Of a stretch of DNA of 64,000 nt, positions 22,673-32,170 are shown piece after piece (the first letter of the stretch is position 1; each line of letters begins with the position of its first letter). The DNA lies in assembly GCA_039105265.1 (NCBI GenBank), contig JAPFFF010000001.1:1736001-1800000 (forward strand), written 5' to 3'. The notes beneath the pieces were generated by a model. The model did not search any database. It had not been told where the DNA came from and saw only the letters and a list, made by a program, of their open reading frames with translations. The stretch comes from Tritrichomonas musculus (taxonomy: Eukaryota > Parabasalia > Tritrichomonadida > Tritrichomonadidae). A program made the translations under genes and the position numbers.

Positions 22673-23611
22673 ATGAACGTAATCAAAGAAGAGATATCAT
22701 TCCCATCTGTCTCAGGTCTTGCTGACATATCAGCTCTTAGCTATAAGCCTGAAGATCGAAGCCAAATTCGGGCAGTTTTTCAAATTGCTCATGGAATGGC
22801 AGAACATAAAGAACGTTATGATAAATTTTGCCAGAAACTTGCTGAAAACGGATTTGCAGTTTACATAAATGACCATTTAGGACACGGAAAGAGCATCAAA
22901 ACAAATGACGATTTAGGATATTTTGGTGACAAAGATGGCTGGAAAAACTTTATTGAAGATTGTCATCAGCTTTTAGTTATTGCCAAAGAACAGAATCCTG
23001 GCAAACCATACATTTTCTTTGGCCATTCAATGGGATCATTTGTATGTCGGGCATTTACCTTTAAATATCATAAAGAACTTTCTGGTGCAGTAATTTGTGG
23101 AACAAGTGGACCAAATATAGGTGCTTCTGCAGGCTCTGGTATAGCATTAACAACAAGCAAAATTAAAGGTGATCGTCATCGTAGCACTTTCATCGACAAT
23201 ATGGCTTTTGGAAACTACAACAAAAAATTTGAAGGCAAAACCCATTTTGATTGGCTAACAAGAGATGAAGATGAAGTTCAGAAATATATTGATGATCCAT
23301 TATGCGGATTCCTCTTTACAGCAAATGGATACATTGATTTATTTAATCTCCTCAACTATGTTAACAGTGGCGATTGGTTCAAGAATTATCCAAAAGATTT
23401 TCCAATTCTTATAATCTCGGGCCAAGAAGATCCCGTTGGAGCATTTGGCAAAGGTGTTGAAAAAGTCAAACAAAATTTGGAAAAACAAGAGAAAAAAGAT
23501 ATTACTATGAAATTATATGAAGGAGGACGCCATGAAATTCTTAATGATCGTGAACTATTTGATACAGTTGTCTCAGATATTCTTTCATGGTCAGGTCCAC
23601 TTTTGCAATAA
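22673..23611 (+). CDS. alpha/beta hydrolase, monoglyceride lipase-like (S33-type)
   Basis: 312 residues, full length for the monoacylglycerol lipase / serine aminopeptidase S33 fold. The oxyanion region HGMAEH is at 40-45, the nucleophile elbow GHSMG at 117-121 (Ser119), the acid Asp253 in QEDPVG, and His287 in GGRHEI. DHLGHGKS at 67-74 is typical of the family. No signal peptide or membrane segment, so probably cytosolic. The likely substrate is a monoacylglycerol or related ester; peptidase annotation is common for trichomonad homologues but the motifs do not separate the two. Confidence 0.88.
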   Translation: MNVIKEEISFPSVSGLADISALSYKPEDRSQIRAVFQIAHGMAEHKERYDKFCQKLAENGFAVYINDHLGHGKSIKTNDDLGYFGDKDGWKNFIEDCHQLLVIAKEQNPGKPYIFFGHSMGSFVCRAFTFKYHKELSGAVICGTSGPNIGASAGSGIALTTSKIKGDRHRSTFIDNMAFGNYNKKFEGKTHFDWLTRDEDEVQKYIDDPLCGFLFTANGYIDLFNLLNYVNSGDWFKNYPKDFPILIISGQEDPVGAFGKGVEKVKQNLEKQEKKDITMKLYEGGRHEILNDRELFDTVVSDILSWSGPLLQ

Positions 23612-24902
23612 CAAATTTTCTCTTGATTAAAACTCATATTTAATTTTAAGTAAAAATTTATCTCAGAAATACATTTTCATGATTTTTTATTTGATTATAT
23701 ATGTATGGGTACTGGATTCTCTTCCGTCATTTATTTATATATTCATATATTATATTAATTAAGAGTTAATTAGATTATTTTATAAATACCAGAATATTTT
23801 AATGGGCAATAAGTGATATATCAACGATTTTATTTTTAAATGAGAAATGATCGTTTTTTTATTTTTTGAATAAGATCATTGAAATATTTGAATATAAAAA
23901 TTTAATTATGAAATATTTTTATCTTTTAGAACTACTTATATTTATAAATTATTTAATATAAATAAAAATATATAAATATATTATATTAGAAAAAATATAA
24001 ATGTTAAGAATTATGTTTATTTTTTGGAGCTAAAAAAACAATTCAATATCTTTTGGTCAAGTGTAACAATTTTTTCGTTGAGCGCAAATAAAAGAATTCG
24101 TTTGTTGGTTCTAAAAATATGGAATTTTTCAATATTTGACCAGAATTTCATAATTTTTGGCTTAAAAAAAAATATAATTTTTTCAATCTTTGAAAAAAAT
24201 AGTAGATTTCAAGGATAATTATTTCAAAAAGAAATAATTATATTTAAGAAAATTTTTTTAATTTTTATTTAAAAAACTCATTACAATGTTCTACTGCAAT
24301 GCTGTAGTGTTCTTACCATCTTTGTCAACTCCAAAAGCCATGCAAAATAGCTAGATATAAAAATTCTGCATTTTCACATACTTTTATTTGAAAATAATCT
24401 TTAGCGTTAATATAATCATAGTACATTCCTCAACAATCTGTATAAAAACTTTAATATAAAATAGAGATGCATTTAACCATATTTAAATGCATTTTCATAT
24501 TATATCTTTTCATCAAAATATAGATTGGCTCCTTTTCAATTTGAGTAAACCTAAAATTTACAAATTCTTTGTACATATCGCATTCAGCTGCTTTTTTTTT
24601 TTTTTTATACTATATTATGGCTTTTGTTATATCAATCTACAAATATTCTTGATGTAAAGGTATATTTCTCAAAAACTCTTTTTATCATGCTTTTTATGAC
24701 TTTCTGACATGTTTGCAGTTATAAAGTTATTTCTAAAAAATTGCAATTATTCTTCAATATTTTAATTAAATAATTTAACATTTCTATAGTATTTATAAAT
24801 ATTTAATTTAAATAATTATTTATTTTTAGTATAAAATTAATCTTAATTAGGCTCAAAACCGAGATAATGCTTTTTTTTCATTAACGTATTTTTTATTATA
24901 AA
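23612..24902 (+). other. AT-rich intergenic region
   Basis: 1.3 kb without a credible gene. Short ORFs have random AT-rich composition. An initiator-like TCATTA lies at 24878-24883, 20 bp before the next start. Confidence 0.45.
24878..24883 (+). promoter_or_regulatory. Inr-like TCATTA before the pseudokinase gene
   Basis: Matches the trichomonad initiator consensus at the usual distance (20 bp) from ATG 24903. Confidence 0.5.
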
Positions 24903-27900
24903 ATGACATATCAATTGGTCGATCTTAATCATTACTCCTTATTAGATGAAATTGAAAATAGCTCAACTAGTGAATTATATATGATCAAAGAAAATAGAAC
25001 AGGTGAAATATTTGCTGCTAAAATATCAATTAATATAATTGATTGCTCGAATTATCCAACTTACATGCCATTGACCAAGATATGCAACATACAACAAATA
25101 AATCATCCATCAATTTTAAAATATATTGGTTTTTCCACAAAAAATTTTCAAAATGAAAACAAACCAGTCATCATTTCTCAATACATTCCAAACAAATCCT
25201 TGGAAAATATTTTATATAAAGATACAAATTTAGTTTCCTCATCATTTTGGAATGATACGCTCAAATTAATTAACATCTATGGAATTGCATCAGCGATGTC
25301 ATACTTGCATTCACATAATATCATTCACAAATACTTATGTCCAACAAATATCTTAATGGATTATCGCATGTTTCCTAAAATTGCAGATTTTCAACCATTT
25401 AATTTTCATAATTCAATAAAAGATGCATTAAACGACTCAACAATCATTTACTCTGCTCCAGAATTATATAATAATCAAGAAAGCTCGAAAGAAAGTGATG
25501 TTTATGCTTTTGGCATGATTGTTTATTCAATTATTACAAATGAAAGGCCGTTTAAAAATTTGACTTTTTCTGAGATACAAGCGCAAGTTGCTTCTGGCCA
25601 TCGTCCTGATGTTCCACCAGAAATAGCAGAGCCATATTCAAAGCTGATTGAGCAATGTTGGTCACAGGAATCATCTGAACGTCCTACTTTTGACGAGATC
25701 ACAAATTTGCTTCGAAATGAAAAAGGATTCATCACAGACAAAATTGACAAGAAAGAATTTGTGAATTACGTTGAGTATCTTGATGAGTATCAAAGAACGC
25801 TTGATAAAAGCAACAGAGGAATTTCATATGAGGAATTCATTGAAAGCAGAATGAATATTTTGAAAAAAATCCAAAAAGACGAAAATGAAAAAAATTTCGA
25901 TGACAAAAATATTATTAATGACTTGTTTGGTAATGAAAAGGATGAATTGTTTACTTTGTCAGGTCAATCTGATAAAAAACAAAAGAAGCATTTAAGAAAA
26001 AAAGAACCAACTGATTTGTTCGGTCCTTTAAATAAAAGCGAATCAGTTGATTTACTTGAAAATCTTGATAAAAACAAAGAAATCAAGCCAGTCAAAGAAA
26101 TGTCAGATAATGAATCAAATGCAATTAAGAAAAATTATACAAATAACAATTCCGATAATTCAAATGACAATGAAGCTTTAAATCAGGCCAAATCAATTGA
26201 TTATTTTGAATATCCAAACAAAGGCACCAACAATAAATCAAATAATTCATCAAATTCTACAAATTCAAGCAAAATTGAAACCAACAAATCATCAGATTAT
26301 TCCAAATCAATTGATGGCTTGGATTCCATAAGCACAAACGACCAAAAAGAATCAGCTGAATCATCCAGACAAGCCAAAGCAATCAACTTTTTTGATTATC
26401 CAAACATAAAAAATTTAAATAAACAAGATAATTCTTCAAATTCAGCAAATAAAGAACCTCAAGCTGACTCTTTAGAATGTCAAGATGAAATCAAAACGAG
26501 TAAATCCTCAGATTCGAAAAATCATACCAAGGCGATTGACTATTTTGATTATCCAAACATAAAAAATCCAAATAAACAAGAAAATTCCTCAAATTCAGCA
26601 AATAAAGAACCTCAAGCTGACTCTTTAGAATGTCAAGATGAAATCAAAACGAGTAAATCCTTAGATTCGAAAAATCATTCCAAAGGGATTGACTTTTTTG
26701 ATTATCCAAACAAAGCAAATTTAAATAAATCATCAGATGAAATTGAACAAAAAGAAATTTTAAAATCGACAAATAAAAAACAATCAATTGACTTTTTTGA
26801 ATATCCGAACAAAAGGAAATCAAAAGATACAAATCGGAATGAGCAATTAAAATCATCAAATTCTTCAATGGACGACAAAATTTTGAGTTCTCTAGATTCG
26901 CTTGAATCTTCAAAGCCAATCATTAAAGCAAGCTCATCAAGTCAAAATAAATCAAATAATTTATTAAATCCAATCGATTTGCTTGACGATTCAAATAAAA
27001 ATAAGCCAGTGGGCTTGCTTGAATTTTCAGATACGAGAAGAAATGAAGAAAAGCAAAACCGAATTAATGAACTGTTCGGATCTTCAAATGAAAACCTTTC
27101 AAATGATTTATTTGATTTATCTAAAGAAAAAAAGCACAAAAAGTTATCCACGTCAAGAAATAAAAGCAATTCAACCGATTTATTTGAATCATCAATTCAA
27201 GATGGTGCTTTTGACCTAATCGAGTCTTCAAACAAAACCCAGCCAATTGACTTACTTAATATGCCAGATAAAACAAAGCAAAAAGATTTATCCCAATCAT
27301 CAAATAAAGGCAAGCAAAGTGACTTACTCAGTTCTTCAGGTAAAACAAAGTCAGACGTCTTATTTGAGTCTTCAAACAAAAACAAACCAATTGACTTGCT
27401 CAATTTGCCAGATAAAACAAATACGAGTGAATTATTTGAATCATCAAATAAATGTAAACCAATTGACTTACTCAGTTCTTCTGATAAAGCTAAATCAGCT
27501 GGCTTATTTGAAACATCAAGCAAGAACAAGCCAATTGATTTGCTCAACTTACCAGATAAAGAAAACTCGAATGATTCATTCGAATCATTAAACCAAAACA
27601 AACCAATTGACCTACTCAATTCTTCTGATAAAACAAATACGAATGATTTATTTGAATCATCAAATAAATGTAAACCAATTGACTTACTCAGTTCTTCTGA
27701 TAAAACCAAATCAGCTGGTTTATTTGAATCATCAAGCAAAAACAAGCCAATTGACCTACTCAGCTTTCCAGATAAAACAAATTCTAATGATTCATTTGAA
27801 TCACCAAATAAAAACAAGCCAATTGATCTACTTGATACTTCAAGTCAGCGCAAACCAATTGAATTACTTGATTCATCAGAAAATATGAATTCAAAACATC

Positions 27901-29327
27901 AAGCGAAACAAGAATCTGCGATTGACATATTTGAAACACCAGAATTTGAATTTCAAAGTCAGCCTGACGAATCAGAAGATCAAGATGAATCATTCAAATT
28001 GCTTGATATTTCATATCCATTGAAAAGCATTTCATTGATCGATCCGACACTTCACTATTCAATATCAGCCCGTCTTTCTGAAGGAGATGAACTATTTGAA
28101 AACTTTTTAATTCTTTATGAAAAGAATGAAATCAACGAAGACGAAGCTGTTCATTACATCAAAATATTAATAGAAAAAGGCAGCACAAGAGCGATGATCA
28201 AATATGGCTTGATGCTTTTCAAAGGGGAAAGAGGTGTTGAAGTTGATAAGAAAGAAGCAGCTCGATATTTCAAAATGGCATTAGACCAAGGTGATTTTGA
28301 TGGAATGTACAATTATGCATCACTTCTGTTCAATGGTGAAGGAATCAGAGCCAAAACGAAAGAAGCAATTCATTATTTCAAGATCCTTGCAGATGACAGA
28401 GAACATCTACAAGGAATGAATATGTATGGCACTCTTTTGTTTTTAGGAATTGAAATCCCAACAGATGTAGAAAAAGCAGTTTATTATTTCAGAACTGCAG
28501 CACGAAAAGGATGCCCAGAAGCAATGTTTAGTTATGCCTGTTGCTTGTACAACGGATCCGGAGTTCCATTGAACAAGAAAGAATCTTTTCGTTTTTATAA
28601 AATGGGTGCTGATAATGGTGAAGTTCATTCATTTGCTAATTGTGCAATCATGCTTTTATTAGGAGAAGGTGCCCAAACAAATAAAAACGAAGCTGCCAAG
28701 TATATGAAGATTGCAGCTGACGAAGGAATTGAAAAAGCAATGTTTTACTATTCAGTTTTATTACAGAATGGAATTGGTGTTAAAACTAATAAAAAAGAAT
28801 CTCTTCGTTATTTAAAAATGTCTGCAGATAAAGGACATTTAATTGCAATTAAAAAAATTGCTCAGTTGTATCAAACAGGAAAAGATCTTCCTCTTGATAT
28901 GAAAGAAGCAGCAAAGTATTACAAAAAAGCAGCAGATAAAGGAAGTCCTTCTGCAATGTATGAATATGCAACAATGTTAAGAAATGGATCAGGTGTCAAT
29001 GAAAACTTGAATTTGGCAGCTAAATATTTTAAAATGTCAGCAGAAAGAGGAAATATTTATTCAATGAATTCATACGGATTGATGTCATTGACAGGCGAGA
29101 TTGATTGTGACAAAGTAGAGGCAGCTCAATACTTGCTGAATGCAGCTAAATCTGGATATGGCCTTGCTATTTGTAATTATGGTGTTGCATTGTACAAAGG
29201 ACATGGAGTTCCTATCTCCCAAAGCGAAGCTATTAAATGCTTCAAAATAGCAGCAAATAAAGGTGTTAAAAAAGCAAAAGAAACACTTAATTCAATTGGT
29301 GTATCTAATGATTGTTTAATATGTTGA
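24903..29327 (+). CDS. pseudokinase with DLF/PIDLL repeat array and Sel1 tail
   Basis: 1474 residues in three parts. (1) Residues 1-280 are a kinase fold with AAK lysine K40 and SAPE kept, but the glycine loop is degenerate (ENSSTSEL), HRD is HKY at 142-144 and DFG is DFQ at 162-164. The catalytic Asp is lost, so it is predicted inactive. (2) Residues 300-1020 are a disordered Ser/Asn/Lys-rich region. It holds five repeats of the form I-[DN]-[FY]-F-[DE]-Y-P-N at about 429-640, then about ten PIDLL or PIELL units alternating with [DEG]LFESS units at about 685-995. (3) Residues 1050-1470 hold about twelve Sel1 repeats. The related gene at 6870 keeps a catalytic Asp. The role is probably scaffolding; partners are unknown. 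Confidence 0.85.
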   Translation: MTYQLVDLNHYSLLDEIENSSTSELYMIKENRTGEIFAAKISINIIDCSNYPTYMPLTKICNIQQINHPSILKYIGFSTKNFQNENKPVIISQYIPNKSLENILYKDTNLVSSSFWNDTLKLINIYGIASAMSYLHSHNIIHKYLCPTNILMDYRMFPKIADFQPFNFHNSIKDALNDSTIIYSAPELYNNQESSKESDVYAFGMIVYSIITNERPFKNLTFSEIQAQVASGHRPDVPPEIAEPYSKLIEQCWSQESSERPTFDEITNLLRNEKGFITDKIDKKEFVNYVEYLDEYQRTLDKSNRGISYEEFIESRMNILKKIQKDENEKNFDDKNIINDLFGNEKDELFTLSGQSDKKQKKHLRKKEPTDLFGPLNKSESVDLLENLDKNKEIKPVKEMSDNESNAIKKNYTNNNSDNSNDNEALNQAKSIDYFEYPNKGTNNKSNNSSNSTNSSKIETNKSSDYSKSIDGLDSISTNDQKESAESSRQAKAINFFDYPNIKNLNKQDNSSNSANKEPQADSLECQDEIKTSKSSDSKNHTKAIDYFDYPNIKNPNKQENSSNSANKEPQADSLECQDEIKTSKSLDSKNHSKGIDFFDYPNKANLNKSSDEIEQKEILKSTNKKQSIDFFEYPNKRKSKDTNRNEQLKSSNSSMDDKILSSLDSLESSKPIIKASSSSQNKSNNLLNPIDLLDDSNKNKPVGLLEFSDTRRNEEKQNRINELFGSSNENLSNDLFDLSKEKKHKKLSTSRNKSNSTDLFESSIQDGAFDLIESSNKTQPIDLLNMPDKTKQKDLSQSSNKGKQSDLLSSSGKTKSDVLFESSNKNKPIDLLNLPDKTNTSELFESSNKCKPIDLLSSSDKAKSAGLFETSSKNKPIDLLNLPDKENSNDSFESLNQNKPIDLLNSSDKTNTNDLFESSNKCKPIDLLSSSDKTKSAGLFESSSKNKPIDLLSFPDKTNSNDSFESPNKNKPIDLLDTSSQRKPIELLDSSENMNSKHQAKQESAIDIFETPEFEFQSQPDESEDQDESFKLLDISYPLKSISLIDPTLHYSISARLSEGDELFENFLILYEKNEINEDEAVHYIKILIEKGSTRAMIKYGLMLFKGERGVEVDKKEAARYFKMALDQGDFDGMYNYASLLFNGEGIRAKTKEAIHYFKILADDREHLQGMNMYGTLLFLGIEIPTDVEKAVYYFRTAARKGCPEAMFSYACCLYNGSGVPLNKKESFRFYKMGADNGEVHSFANCAIMLLLGEGAQTNKNEAAKYMKIAADEGIEKAMFYYSVLLQNGIGVKTNKKESLRYLKMSADKGHLIAIKKIAQLYQTGKDLPLDMKEAAKYYKKAADKGSPSAMYEYATMLRNGSGVNENLNLAAKYFKMSAERGNIYSMNSYGLMSLTGEIDCDKVEAAQYLLNAAKSGYGLAICNYGVALYKGHGVPISQSEAIKCFKIAANKGVKKAKETLNSIGVSNDCLIC

Positions 29328-29345
29328 CATTTAAAAATTCTTTTC

Positions 29346-29346
<1 letters not shown>

Positions 29347-29399
<53 letters not shown>
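29347..29399 (+). repeat. poly(A)53 tract
   Basis: 53 uninterrupted A residues, starting 20 bp after the stop codon of the pseudokinase gene. It is the longest homopolymer in the window. Confidence 0.95.
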
Positions 29400-29402
<3 letters not shown>

Positions 29403-29445
29403 AAGGAAATAATTATTCATTTCATTATTTATTTAAAAAGATCAA

Positions 29446-29751
29446 ATGAAATTTGAAACAATTGAAGAAATCGATGAATGGAATAATGAATGTCGTAATA
29501 TCGTTATGACGGAATATGGAGAAAGAGGAGAAGAACAATAAATGAAATAGGAAAAAGATGGAAAAAGATTCTTAGACGAATGGCTTGAAGGAACATTCTT
29601 GACATCAATTTTCATGGATATTTGGGATCCAGATGTTAGATACGGAGAAGCTGCTAACTTTTTGGAATCAATGGAAAAAGAATTTTCTAAAAGAATTGAT
29701 AGTGCAGATGAAAAAACAAGCTATCAGTTTTACATTAAGTACAATCAATGA
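29446..29751 (+). pseudogene. small ORF with two in-frame stops
   Basis: ATG 29446 opens 31 codons (MKFETIEEIDEW...), then TAA and TAG lie four codons apart. The same frame continues as clearly protein-like, acidic sequence (EKDGKRFLDEWLEG, FLESMEKEF, YQFYIKYNQ) to TGA 29749-29751. Codon use on both sides of the stops resembles the neighbouring genes. The family is not recognised. The simplest reading is a young pseudogene; read-through or a short upstream ORF is possible. Confidence 0.5.
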
Positions 29752-30072
29752 AGAAAAATACTATGAATAAAAAATATATTATAATTTAAGTTTAATTTTA
29801 TCATTTTTTTTTTATTCTTAATAAATTATCAGGTTGAAAGAAATGATCAACCATTTTTAAGATATTTCCTCAAATCATATTTGACCAAATTATCTTTTAA
29901 AATTCATTTAATTTTCCCAGGGAGTCTTTTTTCATCATTATTTAAAGGTATATAAAGAGCTTCCAAAAAAAAAAAATAATCCATCTCTTAGAAAAAGTTT
30001 AACTTTTTGAAACATTTCAATGAAAAAAAAAAAAATAAAATGCAAACAAATCTTTTATTAACTATATTGATT

Positions 30073-31602
30073 TTAATCATCTATAGGAAGTCCCATTATA
30101 TGGAACGAGTTTCCTCTGTTTTTCATGTGAGGGTAGCAAGTATATTCTCCATTTATTCCGTATTTACTAAATTTAACTTTGAGTGTATCAGCGTAAGGAG
30201 TAATTGTATAAACAAGCTTTACAGCATATTCGTTTTTGCTTAACCATTTTGACGAACATGCAACATTACTGAACAAAATAGTTGAATGTGGATGAAAATG
30301 GTCAATTTCAAAATTAGTGTCATTTTCAATCCAATCATCATGTCCGACATTTAAAGTCAATAAAACCGGTTCATTTGAGTGTTTTCCAGAAGGTTCCGCC
30401 TTGTTTCCAAGGACCCACATTTTGAGAACATCTGATTTTTCACCGAAATTGAAAGACATTTTCAGAATGTTTGGACGATTATCACAAAGATGATAGACGA
30501 CATCTGAATACTTCAAATTCTCACCCAAGTCACTCAATTTTGAAATATTATAAGAAGACTGAATGAAAGGTATCATCAGCGACTTCATCCTTTCATCAAG
30601 AAACTTTTGATATTTGCTGACTCGTTCAGTATCGGCCAAAATGGATGAGTTATCAAGTGTATCGACGAGGTTGGACCACAAAGCACTCATAACAGTCTCG
30701 CCTTCGCTCACAGTGTGTCCTGCCGTGATGACTACTATCATGTCTTGCTTTGGCATAACAATCAGGTATTGTCCGCCGCTCCCATCGCATCGATAAGCTC
30801 CTTCAGGCGGACACATCCAACAAAAGTAGCCATAACCGCTGTTATAATTTGGATTAGTGCCTGCAGGTCCATAATGTGATCCAATCTTAAAAGTGGTCAT
30901 TTCATCGACCAAATTGGCCTTCAAAAGTTGCTTGCCATTGTAACAGCCATGATGGATTAAGAAAAGGCCAAATTTGGCAACATCTTCCGTTTTGAGATTT
31001 AAACCACTTCGGCCAACATTATAACCGTTCTTTTCTTCCCAAAATGGTCTCTCTATGCCTAATGGATCAAAAAGTCTAGGTTGGAGATAATCTAATGTAG
31101 TTTGTTTTGTAACTCTATGCAAAATGGCTGAAACCAAAAATGCACATCGATTATCATAACTAAATTCAGTTCCGGGTTCTGCGTATAAGTAAAGATGCAG
31201 GTTTTCTTCAAGCCAATCTTCACGATAGTAAAAGTCTGGATCAAGTTCAACTTTTCTTCCATATGACATCATTAATAAGTGTCTGAGTGTAACTTTTTGC
31301 ATGTTTTCACACGGTGGAGATGGGAAATATTCAGGGAAAAATTTAATTAGTCGATCATCAAATGAAATAAGACCTTCTTGTACAGCAAAGCAAGCTGCAG
31401 TAGCAAGAAGACTTTTTGAAAGTGAAAATAAAACATGTGCATATTTAGGATCATAAGGCTTCCACCAACCTTGTCCAATAATTTTATCATGTCTAATAAA
31501 CATAACTGAATGACAATTACATTTATCTAAAACATTGAGGACATTAAGGAGCGATTCTGGATTAACACCAACTGACGCTGGGAGAACTTGTTTTAATTCC
31601 AT
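30073..31602 (-). CDS. beta-lactamase-related serine hydrolase
   Basis: 509 residues. The S-x-x-K motif SLSK lies at 60-63, with Ser60 the predicted nucleophile. Y-D-N at 149-151 is the second motif of class C beta-lactamases, esterases and 6-aminohexanoate-dimer hydrolases, and GHTVSEG in the C-terminal half of the domain replaces the usual KTG/HTG. A 150-residue C-terminal region follows, probably a beta-rich accessory domain as in LACTB or Pab87-like proteins. No signal peptide. Two TCATT motifs lie 8 and 16 bp before the ATG on the minus strand. The substrate is unknown: an esterase or peptidase is more likely than a true lactamase. Confidence 0.85.
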   Translation of the reverse strand: MELKQVLPASVGVNPESLLNVLNVLDKCNCHSVMFIRHDKIIGQGWWKPYDPKYAHVLFSLSKSLLATAACFAVQEGLISFDDRLIKFFPEYFPSPPCENMQKVTLRHLLMMSYGRKVELDPDFYYREDWLEENLHLYLYAEPGTEFSYDNRCAFLVSAILHRVTKQTTLDYLQPRLFDPLGIERPFWEEKNGYNVGRSGLNLKTEDVAKFGLFLIHHGCYNGKQLLKANLVDEMTTFKIGSHYGPAGTNPNYNSGYGYFCWMCPPEGAYRCDGSGGQYLIVMPKQDMIVVITAGHTVSEGETVMSALWSNLVDTLDNSSILADTERVSKYQKFLDERMKSLMIPFIQSSYNISKLSDLGENLKYSDVVYHLCDNRPNILKMSFNFGEKSDVLKMWVLGNKAEPSGKHSNEPVLLTLNVGHDDWIENDTNFEIDHFHPHSTILFSNVACSSKWLSKNEYAVKLVYTITPYADTLKVKFSKYGINGEYTCYPHMKNRGNSFHIMGLPIDD

Positions 31603-31609
31603 AATATAA

Positions 31610-31623
31610 AAATGATTAAATGA
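31610..31623 (-). promoter_or_regulatory. tandem Inr-like TCATT motifs
   Basis: Two TCATT(T) copies on the minus strand just upstream of ATG 31602, matching the trichomonad initiator consensus and position. Confidence 0.5.
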
Positions 31624-32170
31624 AAAAAAAAAAAAAAAGTTGAGAAATTATTTTATCGTCATTCGTTTATTGAAAAAATTGAGAAATAATTCAAATAATA
31701 ACGTTATAATATCTTAAAAAATTATTTAAATTTATATGAATTAACTTACAAAAATTATCTTAAATTAATTTATATTCTTATAAATTACATCAATTTTACT
31801 TTTACTTTATTTTTATTGAAAATGATAGAATAATTTTTCATTATTTAAAGTATATTTAGAAATATTATTCATACTTACATTTATATGACATATTTATAAA
31901 ATTTGAAAAAGTTTTTTATTCTTAAACACTTAGATATTTAAGAAATATTAAATGATCACCGATAAATTTTAATTCAATAAATATTCATTTTTAAGAGCAT
32001 TAATTCAAATGTTTGAATTGAATTAAATATTTGAAAAGAAAAATGACATTATAAAAACTATCATTATGGACTAATATAATTACAATTAAAAATAAGTTAT
32101 TAAAACATTTATTGTTTTTTATTATTGGCTGTTTAAAACAAGAATCTCTTGATTGAGAATTTTTTCTTGA
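31624..32170. other. AT-rich intergenic region
   Basis: No coding signal. It lies between the start of the hydrolase gene and the remnants of the ankyrin gene. Confidence 0.4.

Noticed and set aside
29521-29535. Genome-wide reassignment of TAA/TAG to Gln
   Set aside because: Kinase, lipase, protease and other genes end at family-typical positions with TAA or TAG, so the standard code applies.
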